This document shows, piece by piece, positions 1-8,495 of a stretch of DNA of 64,000 nt (the first letter of the stretch is position 1; each line of letters begins with the position of its first letter). The position numbers and the translations under genes were made by a program. The stretch lies in the NCBI RefSeq assembly GCF_003122365.1, contig NZ_CP029254.1, positions 310,001-374,000 of the forward strand, read 5' to 3'. The notes under the pieces are model-generated. The model had not been told where the DNA came from. It did not search any database and saw only the letters and a program-made list of their open reading frames with translations. The stretch is from Streptomyces spongiicola (GTDB lineage Bacteria; Actinomycetota; Actinomycetes; Streptomycetales; Streptomycetaceae).

Positions 1-520
1 GCGTCGGGGTGTGGGCGGCGTGCTGCTCGGCGGCCCGGGGAGGCCGCGGCTCGTCACCCGCGTACTGCTGCTGCTCCTGCGCGACCCGGGCGGGCGGCTG
101 TCCGGGTGCGGCGGCCGCCGCGGCCCCGGGGTACGCGGGCACGGTCCGCGCTCCCGGAACCGGCGCGTGCTGGGCCGCCGCGGCGTCCTGGGCGGCCGGC
201 GCCGACGGGTAGTGCCCTGCTCCGGGGGCCCCCGCCGGGACCGGCTCCGTCGCCACGGCCGGACTCGCCGTTTGAGTGGCGGCCGGGGGGGCTGCCTGAG
301 TGGCGGCCGGGGGCGCTGCCTGAGTGGCCGTCTGCGGGTCGCTCCACGCCCCCTGCGCTCCCGGCATCAGGAGGAGGTCGTCGTCCTCGGGGACGGCTTC
401 CGGGGCACCGCCGGAGTGGTCGAGGAAGGTGTACGTGCCGGGAGCGGGGACGCCCGGCTGCTCCACCATGCCTGCGTTCTCCGGCAGTCCCTCGCCCGGG
501 ACCCGGCCGGTGTCAGTCAT
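1..520 (-). CDS. N-terminus of a large Ala/Pro-rich protein (cut by window edge)
   Basis: Only the first 173 residues are in the window; the frame is still open at base 1. It begins MTDTGRVPGEGLPENAGMV, has a short acidic stretch (EDDDLLLMPG, about residues 46-55), and then becomes low complexity, rich in Ala, Pro and Gln, with repeats of ATQAAPPA. No fold or catalytic motif is visible. The ATG at 520 has a GAGGGG ribosome-binding sequence 5 nt upstream and overlaps the stop of a six-codon mini-ORF as ATGA. cobL lies upstream on the same strand, so a cobalamin-related role is plausible. I have a weak recollection of similar disordered extensions on CobT-type proteins in streptomycetes, but the part seen here does not prove it. 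Confidence 0.7.
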   Translation of the reverse strand, partial: MTDTGRVPGEGLPENAGMVEQPGVPAPGTYTFLDHSGGAPEAVPEDDDLLLMPGAQGAWSDPQTATQAAPPAATQAAPPAATQTASPAVATEPVPAGAPGAGHYPSAPAAQDAAAAQHAPVPGARTVPAYPGAAAAAAPGQPPARVAQEQQQYAGDEPRPPRAAEQHAAHTPT

Positions 521-537
521 GCGTACCCCTCGCCCAT
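517..537 (-). other. Six-codon mini-ORF overlapping the next start (ATGA)
   Basis: ATG at 537 is preceded by AAGGAG at 8 nt spacing, the best ribosome-binding site nearby. It reads MGEGYA and stops in a TGA that overlaps the ATG of the following gene. This arrangement favours translational coupling. It could also be chance, or the strong site may simply serve the longer gene. Confidence 0.4.
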
Positions 538-905
538 CGGTTGTGCTCCTTCAGACCTTCGCCCGGGGCGCCCGGTCGCGGCACGCACCCGTGCCCCTCA
601 CTACGAGAACGAGCATGTGCCCCACGCGGCACGAAAGCCCGCGGACACAAGCATTGTCGTGGGCGTTCGCGTCCGTGGCAGCAGGATCCGCCTCGGTCGG
701 CTGTGGACTGCGCCACGTTGCGCGTCCCCCCGGTCGCGCCGTACCACAGCAGGGCCCTCGGCAACCCCCTCTTTCCGGCACTGACCGGGGGTCTCCCGGC
801 GGGGCCGGGAGGGGGAATGGACCAACGGCCGGCTGCGGTGCAACGATCGGCCAGCCTACCCCGCCGGGGTTCGGCGCCCGGTTCAGGGGGGCGGTCGGCG
901 GCAGG
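521..905 (-). promoter_or_regulatory. Long leader region; -10-like TAGGCT at 853-858
   Basis: This 385-nt gap holds no convincing gene. On the minus strand TAGGCT (853-858) fits the streptomycete -10 pattern and would give a leader of about 320 nt. That is long enough for regulatory RNA. I looked for the B12-box and conserved core of a cobalamin riboswitch and did not recognise them. A possible 21-codon reading frame (551-616, MLVLVVRGTGACRDRAPRAK...) ends just before the mini-ORF's ribosome-binding site. Confidence 0.35.
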
Positions 906-2117
906 TCAGAAGGCCGGTTCCCGACGGTGGCCGGCGAGCAGGAAGACGACCGACCGCTCGCGCTCCGACCAGTCGCCGGGATCGAGTTCCACGGACTGGA
1001 GCAGGGCGCATTCGACGGCGTAGCCGCCCTCGGCGAGCGCCGCGCCGATCGACTCGGCCTCGTCCCTGGTGGAGGCGTGGGTGACGATCCGCTCGGGCCT
1101 GCGGTCGGCACAGGCGGTGACGACGGGTACGCCGCCCCCGCCGATGCGCACGACGTCCGGCTCCGGGAGCCGTTCCAGGACGTGGGGCGCCCGGCCGTGG
1201 ACGGTCTGCAGCAGGACGCCGTGGCGGCGCGCAGCGGCGTCGGTACGGATGCAGGCGGCCGGGTCGCCGTCGACGGCGATCACCGCGGCGCCGAAGCGGG
1301 CCGCGTCGGCGGACAGTTCACCGCTGCCGCAGCCGATGTCCCACACGAGGTCACCGAGCCGGGGCCCGAGCCGGGCGAGTTGGGCGGCGCGCAGTCGCGG
1401 CGACTCGCTCTCGGCGGTGGGCCGGTCCTCGCCGGCCGGCAGGGCCCAGCCGCGCGGCTGGGAGGGGTAGCCGGGCTCCCGGCCGGCCGCCCAGCCCCCG
1501 CCGCCCTGGGCGCTGGTGCCGCCGACGACGATGACGACGTTGGGGTCGCGCCAGCTGTGGTCGGCGACCTTGTCGGAGGTCAGCACGGTGACCTGCGCAC
1601 GTGCGGTGCCCAGTTCCTCGCAGATCACGAAGGTGCGGTGGACACCGTCGAGGAGCAGGGCGAGTTCGGCGGGCCCGGCGCCCGGGGAGGTGAGGACGGC
1701 GACCTTGGGATGGGACCGGCAGACGTTGACCGCGCGACGCAGTGTGCGGCTGTGGGCGACGACGACCTGGGCGTCGTCCCACGGCATGCCCGCCCGAGCG
1801 AAGGCGGCTGCGACGGCTGAGACGGCGGGGACGACCTCCACCTCCAGCCCGTGCTGCGGGGCGCGGAGGGTGCGTACGACACCGAAGAAGCCCGGATCGC
1901 CGTCGGCGAGGACGACGGGGCTGCCGCGGTGGCCGGCGATCCTGCGTGCGGCGAGATCGAGGCTGCCGAGGCGGACGCGTTCTGCGCCCGGCGGTACTTC
2001 GGGGAGCGCCAGGTGGTGGGCGGCCCCGGCGACGAGCGTGGCGGCGGACAGGGCGGACCTGGCGGCCGCGGTCAGCGGCGAGCCGTCCCAGCCGATCACC
2101 GTGACCCGGTCGGCCAT
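906..2117 (-). CDS. cobL: Precorrin-6Y C5,15-methyltransferase (decarboxylating), CbiE-CbiT fusion
   Basis: The 403-residue protein has the size and two-domain layout of CobL, which methylates C5 and C15 of the corrin ring precursor and decarboxylates the C12 acetate, using S-adenosylmethionine in the cytosol. Residues 1 to about 200 form the CbiE-like tetrapyrrole methylase half (VTVIGWDGSPL at the start, LADGDPGFFGVVRTL near 70-85). The C-terminal CbiT half carries the class I SAM-binding motif DLVWDIGCGSGELSADAA. AGGAG lies 10 nt before ATG 2117. It sits upstream of the partial Ala/Pro-rich gene on the same strand but 385 nt away, so co-transcription is uncertain. Assignment is firm from sequence and domain order. 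Confidence 0.93.
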   Translation of the reverse strand: MADRVTVIGWDGSPLTAAARSALSAATLVAGAAHHLALPEVPPGAERVRLGSLDLAARRIAGHRGSPVVLADGDPGFFGVVRTLRAPQHGLEVEVVPAVSAVAAAFARAGMPWDDAQVVVAHSRTLRRAVNVCRSHPKVAVLTSPGAGPAELALLLDGVHRTFVICEELGTARAQVTVLTSDKVADHSWRDPNVVIVVGGTSAQGGGGWAAGREPGYPSQPRGWALPAGEDRPTAESESPRLRAAQLARLGPRLGDLVWDIGCGSGELSADAARFGAAVIAVDGDPAACIRTDAAARRHGVLLQTVHGRAPHVLERLPEPDVVRIGGGGVPVVTACADRRPERIVTHASTRDEAESIGAALAEGGYAVECALLQSVELDPGDWSERERSVVFLLAGHRREPAF

Positions 2118-2279
2118 CGTCGTCGTTCTCCTGGTGTCGTCGCAGGTGGGGACCGTGCCCAGGAGGCCCGGGGCAGGCAGGGCCGAGGGTACCCGGTGTC
2201 GGTGACGGGCGGTGGCTCGGCCTGCCCGGCGCCGCAGGGCTGGTTCCCGGGGACGATGCCGAGGAGCGGGTTACACGGT

Positions 2280-2366
2280 GCTGGTTCCACGACGCTGCTT
2301 CCACGACGCTGGTTCCACGGGGCCGGCGTGTACGGAGCCGGCGTGTACGGAGCCGGCGTGTACGGG
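2280..2366. repeat. Two adjacent tandem repeat arrays upstream of cobL
   Basis: A 14-bp unit (GCTGGTTCCACGAC) occurs three times from 2280, followed by a 15-bp unit (GCCGGCGTGTACGGA) three times from 2322. They lie in the 349-nt gap between the acetyltransferase and cobL. I see no other feature in that gap. Confidence 0.85.
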
Positions 2367-2466
2367 GGCCTCCGGCCGCTGTCCGGCGCCGCCTGCCCCC
2401 CGGAGGGGACCGCGACACCTTGTCGTACCGGCAGGTCCGGCGCGGTGGGGCTTCGGGTCCGGTGGT

Positions 2467-3105
2467 TCAGTTCCAGTCGGTGTAGGCGGCGAACCCGCCT
2501 GCCTCGGCCATCTGGTCGGCGACGCCGTCGAGGTCCTCCGGGAGGAGGCTCCAGACGATGAAGTCGGTGCGCAGCTCGGCCCAGCTACCGTTCTGGGTGC
2601 GGGTGCGGGCTATGCAGGCACCGCGCAGGACGCCCTCGCTGATGCAGCCGATCCGCTGGGCGACCTGCTGGGCGGCCGCGTTGTCGGCGGCCGTGCGCAG
2701 CTCGACTCGTTCGAACCGCTGGTCGCGGAAGAGCCACCGCGCGGTGGCGAGGGCCGCCTCGGAGGCGTAGCCCTCGCCTCGGGCCCAGGGGGCGACGATG
2801 TACGACATCTCGGTGGAGCGCACCCGCCAGTCGGTCTTGCCCAGCCCGACCACGCCGACCAGGCGCTGGGTGAGGAACTCGGTGACGGCGAGGTCCATGC
2901 CCCGGCCCGAGGCACGTTCGGCGGGGGCGTGGTCGCTGATCCAGCGGTGCGCGGCGGACTCGCCGTAGGGCTGGGGCACGGCCGTCCAGGCGGCGACCTG
3001 CTCGTCGTTCATCATCTCGGCCAGGGCGGGGGCGTCGGCGGGTTCGAGCGCGCGCAGCACCAGCCGGTCCGTACTGATGGAGATGTCCGGGAACGTGGTA
3101 GTCAT
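2467..3105 (-). CDS. GNAT N-acetyltransferase, RimJ/RimL-like
   Basis: The protein (212 aa from the chosen start) begins MTTFPDISISTDRLVLRALEP after one extra Thr, the typical opening of RimJ/RimL-type acetyltransferases (ST.RL.LR). It has the acetyl-CoA pyrophosphate loop region ARGEGYASEAALATARWLF and the following strand FERVELRTAADNAAAQQVAQRIG, in the usual order. It would transfer acetyl from acetyl-CoA to an amine; the substrate is unknown. ATG 3105 is preferred over an upstream ATG at 3117 because GGAG lies 6 nt before it. The gene is transcribed alone, upstream of and in the same direction as metQ's terminator region. Confidence 0.85.
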   Translation of the reverse strand: MTTTFPDISISTDRLVLRALEPADAPALAEMMNDEQVAAWTAVPQPYGESAAHRWISDHAPAERASGRGMDLAVTEFLTQRLVGVVGLGKTDWRVRSTEMSYIVAPWARGEGYASEAALATARWLFRDQRFERVELRTAADNAAAQQVAQRIGCISEGVLRGACIARTRTQNGSWAELRTDFIVWSLLPEDLDGVADQMAEAGGFAAYTDWN

Positions 3106-3209
3106 GCGCAGCTCCATGCGGAAGACCGTCGTAAGGGCCGTAAAGGCACAGCATGCAGCATCGGGTCGGCGCTGTGCATGGCCGGGTCGGTACGGCTCAC
3201 CCTACGCCG

Positions 3210-3243
3210 GGGCCCCGCGCACCACCGGGGGTGCACGGGGCCC
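3210..3243 (-). terminator. Hairpin terminator after metQ
   Basis: Arms 3210-3223 and 3230-3243 pair over 14 bp with one mismatch (GGGCCCCG core). It lies 40 nt beyond the metQ stop on the minus strand. There is no T-tract, as is usual in this group. Confidence 0.55.
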
Positions 3244-3282
3244 TCGTTCACCGGTACGTCCTCAAGGGCCGTACGGGAGGTG

Positions 3283-4152
3283 TCACTTGGCCGGGGCGCC
3301 GAAGGCCGGGACGACGGAGCCGGAGTAGGTGTCCTCGATGTACTGCCGCACCTCGGGTGAGTTGAGGAGCCTCGCGAGCTTCACGACGCGCTCGTCCTGC
3401 TCGTTGCCCTTCTTGACGGCGAGGAAGTTGGCGTACGGGTTGCCCTCCGCCTTCTCCAGGACGAGTGCGTCCCGGGCGGGCTTGAGGTCGGCCTCGATCG
3501 CGTAGTTGCCGTTGATGACGGCGGCGTCGACGTCGTCCAGGGCGCGCGGGACGGTCGCGGCCTCCAGTTCCCTGAACTCCAGGCCCTTCCGGTCGGTGAT
3601 GTCGGACAGGGTGGCGCCGGTGCCGACGCCCGGCTTGAGGGTGATGAGGCCGTGCCCGGCGAGGAGCTGGAGCGCACGTCCCTCGTTGGTGGTGTCGTTG
3701 GGGACGGCGACGGTCTGCCCGGGCTTGATGTCCTTGACCGACGCGGCCTTCTTCGAGTAGAGGCCGAGGGGCTCGAGGTGGACGTCGACCACCGGGACGA
3801 TGGTGGTGCCGTTCTTCTCGTTGAAGTCGTCCAGGTACGGCTTGTGCTGGAAGAAGTTGGCGTCGACCTGGCCCGACTGGGTGGCGGTGTTCGGCAGGAC
3901 GTAGTCCGTGAACTCCCTGACCTCCAGTTCGAGGCCTGCCTTGGCGGCGAGCTTCTCCTTGACGAAGCCGAGGATGTCGGCGTGCGGGGTCGGGGACGCC
4001 GCGACGACGAGCGGCCGGGACTCCGCGGACCTGCCGCCGGATCCGGCCGCGGCGGGGTCGGAGGACGTGCCGCAGGCGGTGAGGCCGAGGGCGAGCGCGG
4101 CGGTGGCGGCGGCTGCCGCGGTGAGCTTGGTGTTCTTGCGGAGGTTGCGCAC
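3283..4152 (-). CDS. metQ: MetQ-like substrate-binding lipoprotein of an ABC importer
   Basis: This is a NlpA/MetQ family protein of 289 residues. It opens with a positively charged N-region (VRNLRKNTKLT), a hydrophobic segment and a lipobox LTACG, so it should be a lipoprotein anchored outside the membrane. Family motifs follow: PHADILGFVK, VDANFFQHKPYLDDFN, LGLYSKK, VAVPNDTTNEGRAL and the end segment YSGSVVPAFG. It would capture methionine (or a related amino acid) for the MetI/MetN transporter encoded just upstream. GTG 4152 is chosen for the AGAAAGAGG sequence upstream and because it starts the signal peptide; earlier in-frame ATGs add an implausible Pro/Arg-rich tail. A 126-nt gap separates it from metI. 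Confidence 0.92.
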   Translation of the reverse strand: MRNLRKNTKLTAAAAATAALALGLTACGTSSDPAAAGSGGRSAESRPLVVAASPTPHADILGFVKEKLAAKAGLELEVREFTDYVLPNTATQSGQVDANFFQHKPYLDDFNEKNGTTIVPVVDVHLEPLGLYSKKAASVKDIKPGQTVAVPNDTTNEGRALQLLAGHGLITLKPGVGTGATLSDITDRKGLEFRELEAATVPRALDDVDAAVINGNYAIEADLKPARDALVLEKAEGNPYANFLAVKKGNEQDERVVKLARLLNSPEVRQYIEDTYSGSVVPAFGAPAK

Positions 4153-4278
4153 GAAGAGTGCCTCTTTCTGGTGTTGCGGTGGTGGCGCCCGGACAAGGAG
4201 TGCGGGCTCGCTCGGGCGGCCGGGGCGAAGCGCCGGCACCCGGGTGGTGCGGGTGAGTGGATGGGTGGGTGGATGGGG

Positions 4279-4947
4279 TCAGTCGGTGCGGCCGCGGCGC
4301 GACAGCAGCCGCACGAACCCGTCGCCGATCAGCTGTACGGCCGTGACGAGGGCGATCAGGACGACGACGGTGACGAGCATGAACTCGGTCTCGAACCGCT
4401 GGAAGCCGTAGGTCACGGCCTTGGAGCCGAGGCCCTCTCCGCCGACCGCGCCCGCCATGGCCGAATAGCCGACGAGCACGATCACGGTGGTGGTCACGGC
4501 GGCGGCGATCGAGGGGAGGGCCTGCGGCAGCAGTACCTTGCGGATGATCGTCGGGATGGATCCGCCCATGGACTGGACGGCTTCGACCAGTCCGTGGTCG
4601 ACCTCGCGGACCGCCGTCTCCACGAGTCGCGCGAAGAACGGGATGGCGCCGACGGCGAGCGGCACGATCATGGCGGTTGGCCCGATGAAGGTGCCGACCA
4701 CGGCCGTGGTGAACGGGATCAGCGCGATCAGCAGGATGATGAACGGCAGCGAGCGACCGATGTTCACGACCACTCCGACGGCCTTGTTCACGGGGGTGTT
4801 CTGCAGCAGTCCGCCCTTGTCGGTGAGGACGAGGAGGATGCCGAGCGGCAGTCCGCCGACCACCGTGACCACGGTGGACCACAGCACCATGTAGAGGGTG
4901 TCCAGCGTGCCCTGGGTCAGCAGGGGCTGCATCTCGGACCACGTCAC
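4279..4947 (-). CDS. metI: MetI-like ABC transporter permease
   Basis: The 222-residue protein has about five hydrophobic segments and the MetI-type binding-protein-dependent permease loop EAVQSMGGSIPTIIRKVLLPQALPSI, where the coupling helix contacts the ATPase. Length and hydrophobic pattern match the family. It forms the membrane channel for the importer made with the neighbouring ATPase and lipoprotein. Its start overlaps the end of metN by 4 nt (ATGA), so the two are translationally coupled. Confidence 0.93.
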   Translation of the reverse strand: MTWSEMQPLLTQGTLDTLYMVLWSTVVTVVGGLPLGILLVLTDKGGLLQNTPVNKAVGVVVNIGRSLPFIILLIALIPFTTAVVGTFIGPTAMIVPLAVGAIPFFARLVETAVREVDHGLVEAVQSMGGSIPTIIRKVLLPQALPSIAAAVTTTVIVLVGYSAMAGAVGGEGLGSKAVTYGFQRFETEFMLVTVVVLIALVTAVQLIGDGFVRLLSRRGRTD

Positions 4948-6026
4948 TTGACGGTCTCCTTCACCAGCGCCGCGGCCCGGGCCCGGGTCGCGGTGCTCTC
5001 CACGGGCGCCGGGGCCGGCGCGTCGTCGTCCACGACGTCGACCTGGAGGCCCTGTTCGCGCAGGAAGCCGACGGGTACGACGTTGGCCTCGTAGCCGCCG
5101 GGCAGTTCGATGCGCATCCGGCCGACCTGCCTGCCGCCGACGGTGTCCATCGCGGCACCGAGGATCGATATGTCGATGTTGTAGGTGCGGGACAGCTGGG
5201 AGATCACCGGCCGGGTGGCGGCGTCACCGCGGAAGGTGACGTCCAGGACGGTGCGGTCCGGTCCCGAGGCGTCCCCGGTGACGGGGAACAGCTCGCGGGC
5301 GAGTTCGGAGCCCGGCGTGGCGAGCAGCTCGCCCACCGTGCCGGACTCGACGATCCGGCCCCGCCGCATCAGGGCGGCGGAGTCGCAGACGGTCTTGACG
5401 ACGTCCATCTCGTGCGTGATGAGCAGCACGGTCAGACCGAGTTCCCGGTTGAGGTCGCGCAGCAGCTGGAGCACGGACCGGGTGGTTTCGGGGTCCAGGG
5501 CGCTGGTGGCCTCGTCGGAGAGGAGCACCTTGGGATCGCCGGCGAGCGCGCGGGCGATGCCGACGCGCTGCTTCTGGCCGCCGGAGAGCTGCGCGGGGTA
5601 GGCCCCGGCCCTGTCGGCGAGACCGACGAGGTCGAGGAGTTCGAGGGCGCGGCGCGAGCGTTCGGCACCGGACACGCCGAGGATCTCCAGCGGCAGTTCG
5701 ACGTTGCCCCGCACGGTGCGCGAGGACAGCAGGTTGAAGTGCTGGAAGACCATGCCGATACGGCTGCGCGCCCGGCGGAGTTCCTTCCCGGCGCGGTCGC
5801 CGCTTCCGGCGAGGGCGGTGAGGTCGGTGCCGTCGACGACGACGCTGCCGGAGGTGGGGCGCTCCAGCAGGTTCACACAGCGGATCAGGGAGGACTTGCC
5901 TGCTCCGCTGCGGCCGATGACTCCGAACACCTCGCCCTCGCGGACGTGCAGGTCGACTCCGTCGAGCGCGGTGATGTCGCGGCCTCGCGACCGGTAGACC
6001 TTGGTGAGGCCCGTCGTGGTGATCAC
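4944..6026 (-). CDS. metN: MetN-like ABC transporter ATPase with C-terminal NIL domain
   Basis: ATPase of 360 residues. It shows Walker A GRSGAGKSS (about 38-46), Q-loop FQHFNLL, signature LSGGQKQR, Walker B VLLSDEATSALD and switch His in LLITHEMD. After about residue 265 comes a NIL-type domain (ISQLSRTYNIDISILGAA, GRMRIELPG) that senses substrate and inhibits transport in characterised MetNI systems. It starts at GTG 6026 with a weak GGA site. First gene of metN-metI-metQ. I searched the upstream strand for a SAM-IV riboswitch core and did not recognise one, so methionine is the family-based guess, not proven. Confidence 0.92.
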   Translation of the reverse strand: MITTTGLTKVYRSRGRDITALDGVDLHVREGEVFGVIGRSGAGKSSLIRCVNLLERPTSGSVVVDGTDLTALAGSGDRAGKELRRARSRIGMVFQHFNLLSSRTVRGNVELPLEILGVSGAERSRRALELLDLVGLADRAGAYPAQLSGGQKQRVGIARALAGDPKVLLSDEATSALDPETTRSVLQLLRDLNRELGLTVLLITHEMDVVKTVCDSAALMRRGRIVESGTVGELLATPGSELARELFPVTGDASGPDRTVLDVTFRGDAATRPVISQLSRTYNIDISILGAAMDTVGGRQVGRMRIELPGGYEANVVPVGFLREQGLQVDVVDDDAPAPAPVESTATRARAAALVKETVK

Positions 6027-6441
6027 AGGGGTTTTCCGTCACTGTCGAGTGCGCGGCGCAGGGTTCCGCGGCCGGGCACGGGGCATGTCGTCTTCGGGGC
6101 AGCCGGCGCGGCACGCGGGTGGGCCGGTCGGCAACGTACGCGGGGCAGGCCGAGCCTTCACCGTCACGGCGGGCACGGCTGGACCGCGGGGTTTCGCTTC
6201 GGGGCGCGAGGCTCAGGCAGGGGTCCTCAGAAGGCGCACATTCGACACATACGGCGAGCACCGGGCGTCGTGATCGCCTCGGTCGCAGGGGTGCGGCTGC
6301 TCGTCGTGGTCATGCGGCCAGTAAAACAGACGAACGTACGACCGGATCACGGGTGTCCGAATAGCGGAACGCGGACCTCCGCAATCCGGATCACCGGCGA
6401 CGGCCGTCGTCGTCGCCCCGGGCGCCTCGGGCTGCGCGGCC

Positions 6442-6530
6442 AGGGGAAGGAGCAGAAAGGACCAGGGAGGACCAGGGAGGACCAGGGGAAGTCAGGGGGA
6501 CCAGGGGGAATCAGGGACAGAGGACGGGGG
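6442..6530. repeat. Purine-rich tandem repeat
   Basis: Repeated AGGACCAGGG-like decamers run through this part of the 943-nt gap between metN and the next gene (6027-6969). Confidence 0.75.
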
Positions 6531-6630
6531 ATTGCCGGGGAGGAGAGGACGGGGACGGCGGTGCCCGCGGCGGGTGCGAGGGGGAGGGCGGGCTGTGGTC
6601 AACGCCACGGGCGCCGTCCGGGCCGCGATC

Positions 6631-6779
6631 ACCGTCCCGGCCACCCGTCACGGTCCCGGCCACCCGTCACGGTCCCGGCCACCCGTCGCCGTACGGACCA
6701 CCCGTCACGGTCCCGACCACCCGTCGCCGTACGGACCACCCGTCACGGTCCCGACCACCCGTCGCCGTACGGACCACCG
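6631..6779. repeat. Tandem repeats with 19-bp and 38-bp units
   Basis: Copies of a unit around CCACCCGTCACGGTCCCGGC give way to a 38-bp unit containing CCGTCGCCGTACGGACCA repeated at least twice. Apart from these arrays and the promoter-like box at 6957 I see nothing else in 6027-6969. Confidence 0.85.
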
Positions 6780-6956
6780 CCGACCAATCCGCCCGCGGTC
6801 GCCGGCCGGGGCCCGCCGCCCGTCGGACCCGCCGTCGCGCCCTCGGGGACCACACAGGCGGGTCGGGTCGGCGACGAGGCGCCGGGTCCGCGCGGTCGAC
6901 CGGTCCCGCGCGGCGGCTCCTCCGGGGCCGCGCGCATGGTGCCTTTTGGCCCGTAA

Positions 6957-6962
6957 TACGCT
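6957..6962 (+). promoter_or_regulatory. -10 box for a leaderless transcript
   Basis: TACGCT lies 7 nt before ATG 6970, and no ribosome-binding sequence is present. The spacing fits transcription starting at the start codon. Confidence 0.45.
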
Positions 6963-6969
6963 CTCCCCC

Positions 6970-7329
6970 ATGCTTGACGCCCTGACGGTCGCGGTGTCCG
7001 TGACCGCTCTCGCCCTCGCCGCCTGGTGCGGTTTCGCAGCGTTCCGGGACCAGCCGACCAAGGACTGGCACTTCGCCGGTATGGCCGTGGTCACGCTGCT
7101 TGCGCTGGCCCAGCTGGTGACGGGCGTGGTGCAGCTGGCGAGGGGCGAGAAGGCCGACGAGGGGGCGACTATCTTCATCGCCTATCTGGTCGGCGCGTTC
7201 GCCGCGGTCCCCGCCGCCGGGTTCCTGTCGCTGACCGAGCGGACCCGCTGGGGTTCGGCGACGGTCGCGGCCGGAGCGGTGGTGCTCGCGGTGCTGGAGG
7301 TCCGGCTCCACGACATCTGGGGAGGCTGA
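6970..7329 (+). CDS. Small four-helix membrane protein, unknown function
   Basis: The 119-residue product is mostly hydrophobic: segments near 5-25, 37-55, 68-88 and 95-112 look membrane-spanning, separated by short charged loops (FRDQPTKDWH, ARGEKADEGA). I do not recognise a family. The start is set by a -10-like box 7 nt upstream. The next gene begins 1 nt after its stop, so they should be co-transcribed, and both encode small integral membrane proteins of unknown role. Confidence 0.75.
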   Translation: MLDALTVAVSVTALALAAWCGFAAFRDQPTKDWHFAGMAVVTLLALAQLVTGVVQLARGEKADEGATIFIAYLVGAFAAVPAAGFLSLTERTRWGSATVAAGAVVLAVLEVRLHDIWGG

Positions 7330-7330
7330 G

Positions 7331-7801
7331 GTGGCCGGAGAGACCGGGCCGACGGGGGCGACCGGAGCAGCCGGAGCAGCCGGAGCCACCGTTCCGGAGG
7401 CGACGGGGGCGCCGGGGGCACGGCTGGTCAGGGGCCCGGGGCTGCTGCTGGTGTGGTTGTACGGGGTGATGTCGGTGGGCGCCGTGTCGCGTTCGGTGTA
7501 CCAGATCGCCACCGAGTACGACCGCGCTCCCCTGGCGTACACGCTCTCGGCGATCGCCGCGGTGGTGTACGCGTTCATCACGTACACCCTGTTCCGCGGC
7601 GGCGAGAAGGCCCGCAGGGCGGCTCTGGTGTGCTGCGCCGCGGAGCTGGTGGGCGTCCTGATCGTGGGTACGTGGACGCTGCTGGACCCCTCCGCCTTCC
7701 CGGACGCCACGGTCTGGTCGGACTACGGCATGGGGTACCTCTTCATTCCGGTGCTGCTGCCCGTGACCGGATTGCTCTGGCTGCGCCGGTCCCGGCGCTG
7801 A
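7331..7801 (+). CDS. Small membrane protein, unknown function
   Basis: The 156-residue protein opens with a low-complexity tail rich in Gly, Ala and Thr (GETGPTGATGAAGAAGAT) and then has four hydrophobic segments (GLLLVWLYGVMSV, LAYTLSAIAAVVYAFITY, AALVCCAAELVGVLIVG, GYLFIPVLLPVTGLLWL). It resembles generic streptomycete integral membrane proteins; no catalytic motif is seen. GTG 7331 follows the stop of the preceding gene by one base, and the GGAGG at that gene's 3' end can serve as its ribosome-binding site. Confidence 0.75.
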   Translation: MAGETGPTGATGAAGAAGATVPEATGAPGARLVRGPGLLLVWLYGVMSVGAVSRSVYQIATEYDRAPLAYTLSAIAAVVYAFITYTLFRGGEKARRAALVCCAAELVGVLIVGTWTLLDPSAFPDATVWSDYGMGYLFIPVLLPVTGLLWLRRSRR

Positions 7802-7870
7802 ACCGGTCCCGGCCGGCGGAGCGGGCCCGGCGGCGGAGCGGACCCGGCAATGACGGACCGCCCCACCCGC

Positions 7871-7907
7871 CGGACGGACCGTCCGCCTGCCTGCCTGCCT
7901 GCCTGCC
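7871..7907. terminator. Short hairpin plus CTGC repeats between convergent genes
   Basis: CGGACGG and CCGTCCG (7871-7885) form an inverted repeat, followed by about four CTGC/CTGCCTGC repeats. It sits between the plus-strand membrane gene and the minus-strand acetyltransferase and could end both transcripts. Confidence 0.35.
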
Positions 7908-7935
7908 GGACCGGCCCTGCCGCCGGCCGCGCGGG

Positions 7936-8460
7936 CTACGCGCTCCTGACGAACCTCCCCTCGGCCCGGGCCGAGGGCACCGCGGCCGCGTCCTTCTCCA
8001 TGGTGACGAGCGTCAGCCGCGGGTTCATCACACGGGTGGAGACGGGCGTGTAGCCGTGGCCGCGGTAGAGGCGCAGATTCCGCTCGCTGCGGTGCCCGGT
8101 GAGCAGCTGGAAGCGGCGGGCCGCGGACTCGCCCGCGAAGTGCGCCTCGATGGCGTCGAGCAGCCGGCCGCCCAGACCGTGGCGCTGCATCCGGGGGTGG
8201 ACGATGAGCTTGCGGATCGTGGCGATGCCCTCGCCGTCGGCCTCGCCGCGTACGGAGGCCACCACCTCGTCGCCGAGACGGGCCACCAGGGCGTGTCCCC
8301 GGTCGAGTTCGGCGCGGAGTTCCGCGAGCGTCTGGGTGAGCGGTTCGATGCGGTAGTCGCCGTAGAGTTCGGCCTCGCTCTGGTAGCACAGGTACTGAAG
8401 CTTGAGGATCTGTTCGGCGTCCTCCGCCGTTGCCGCTGAGATGGTCACGCTCATGCCCAT
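7936..8460 (-). CDS. GNAT family N-acetyltransferase
   Basis: The 174-residue protein has the GNAT core: ATIRKLIVHPRMQRHGLGGRLLDAIEAHF (strand 4, then the Q/RxxGxG/A acetyl-CoA loop RMQRHGLG) and FQLLTGHRSERNLRLYRGHGYTPV (strand 5 and the Y-x-x-x-G-Y end). The substrate is unknown. ATG 8460 has GGGAGG at 9 nt; an ATG at 8454 is the alternative. It lies 35 nt downstream of the sigma-like gene on the same strand and may be co-transcribed with it. Confidence 0.85.
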   Translation of the reverse strand: MGMSVTISAATAEDAEQILKLQYLCYQSEAELYGDYRIEPLTQTLAELRAELDRGHALVARLGDEVVASVRGEADGEGIATIRKLIVHPRMQRHGLGGRLLDAIEAHFAGESAARRFQLLTGHRSERNLRLYRGHGYTPVSTRVMNPRLTLVTMEKDAAAVPSARAEGRFVRSA

Positions 8461-8495
8461 GTGCGCATGCCTCCCGCTCACCCGCCGCCCGGTTG

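Noticed and set aside
324..1820. Long plus-strand reading frames opposite cobL
   Set aside because: They are antisense shadows of cobL, which has clear motifs; their composition is skewed and they lack ribosome-binding sites.
2118..2466. Cobalamin riboswitch upstream of cobL
   Set aside because: No B12-box or conserved multi-branch core could be recognised; only tandem repeats are present.
6027..6400. SAM riboswitch upstream of metN
   Set aside because: I compared the minus-strand leader with the SAM-IV core as I remember it and saw no match to its conserved loops.
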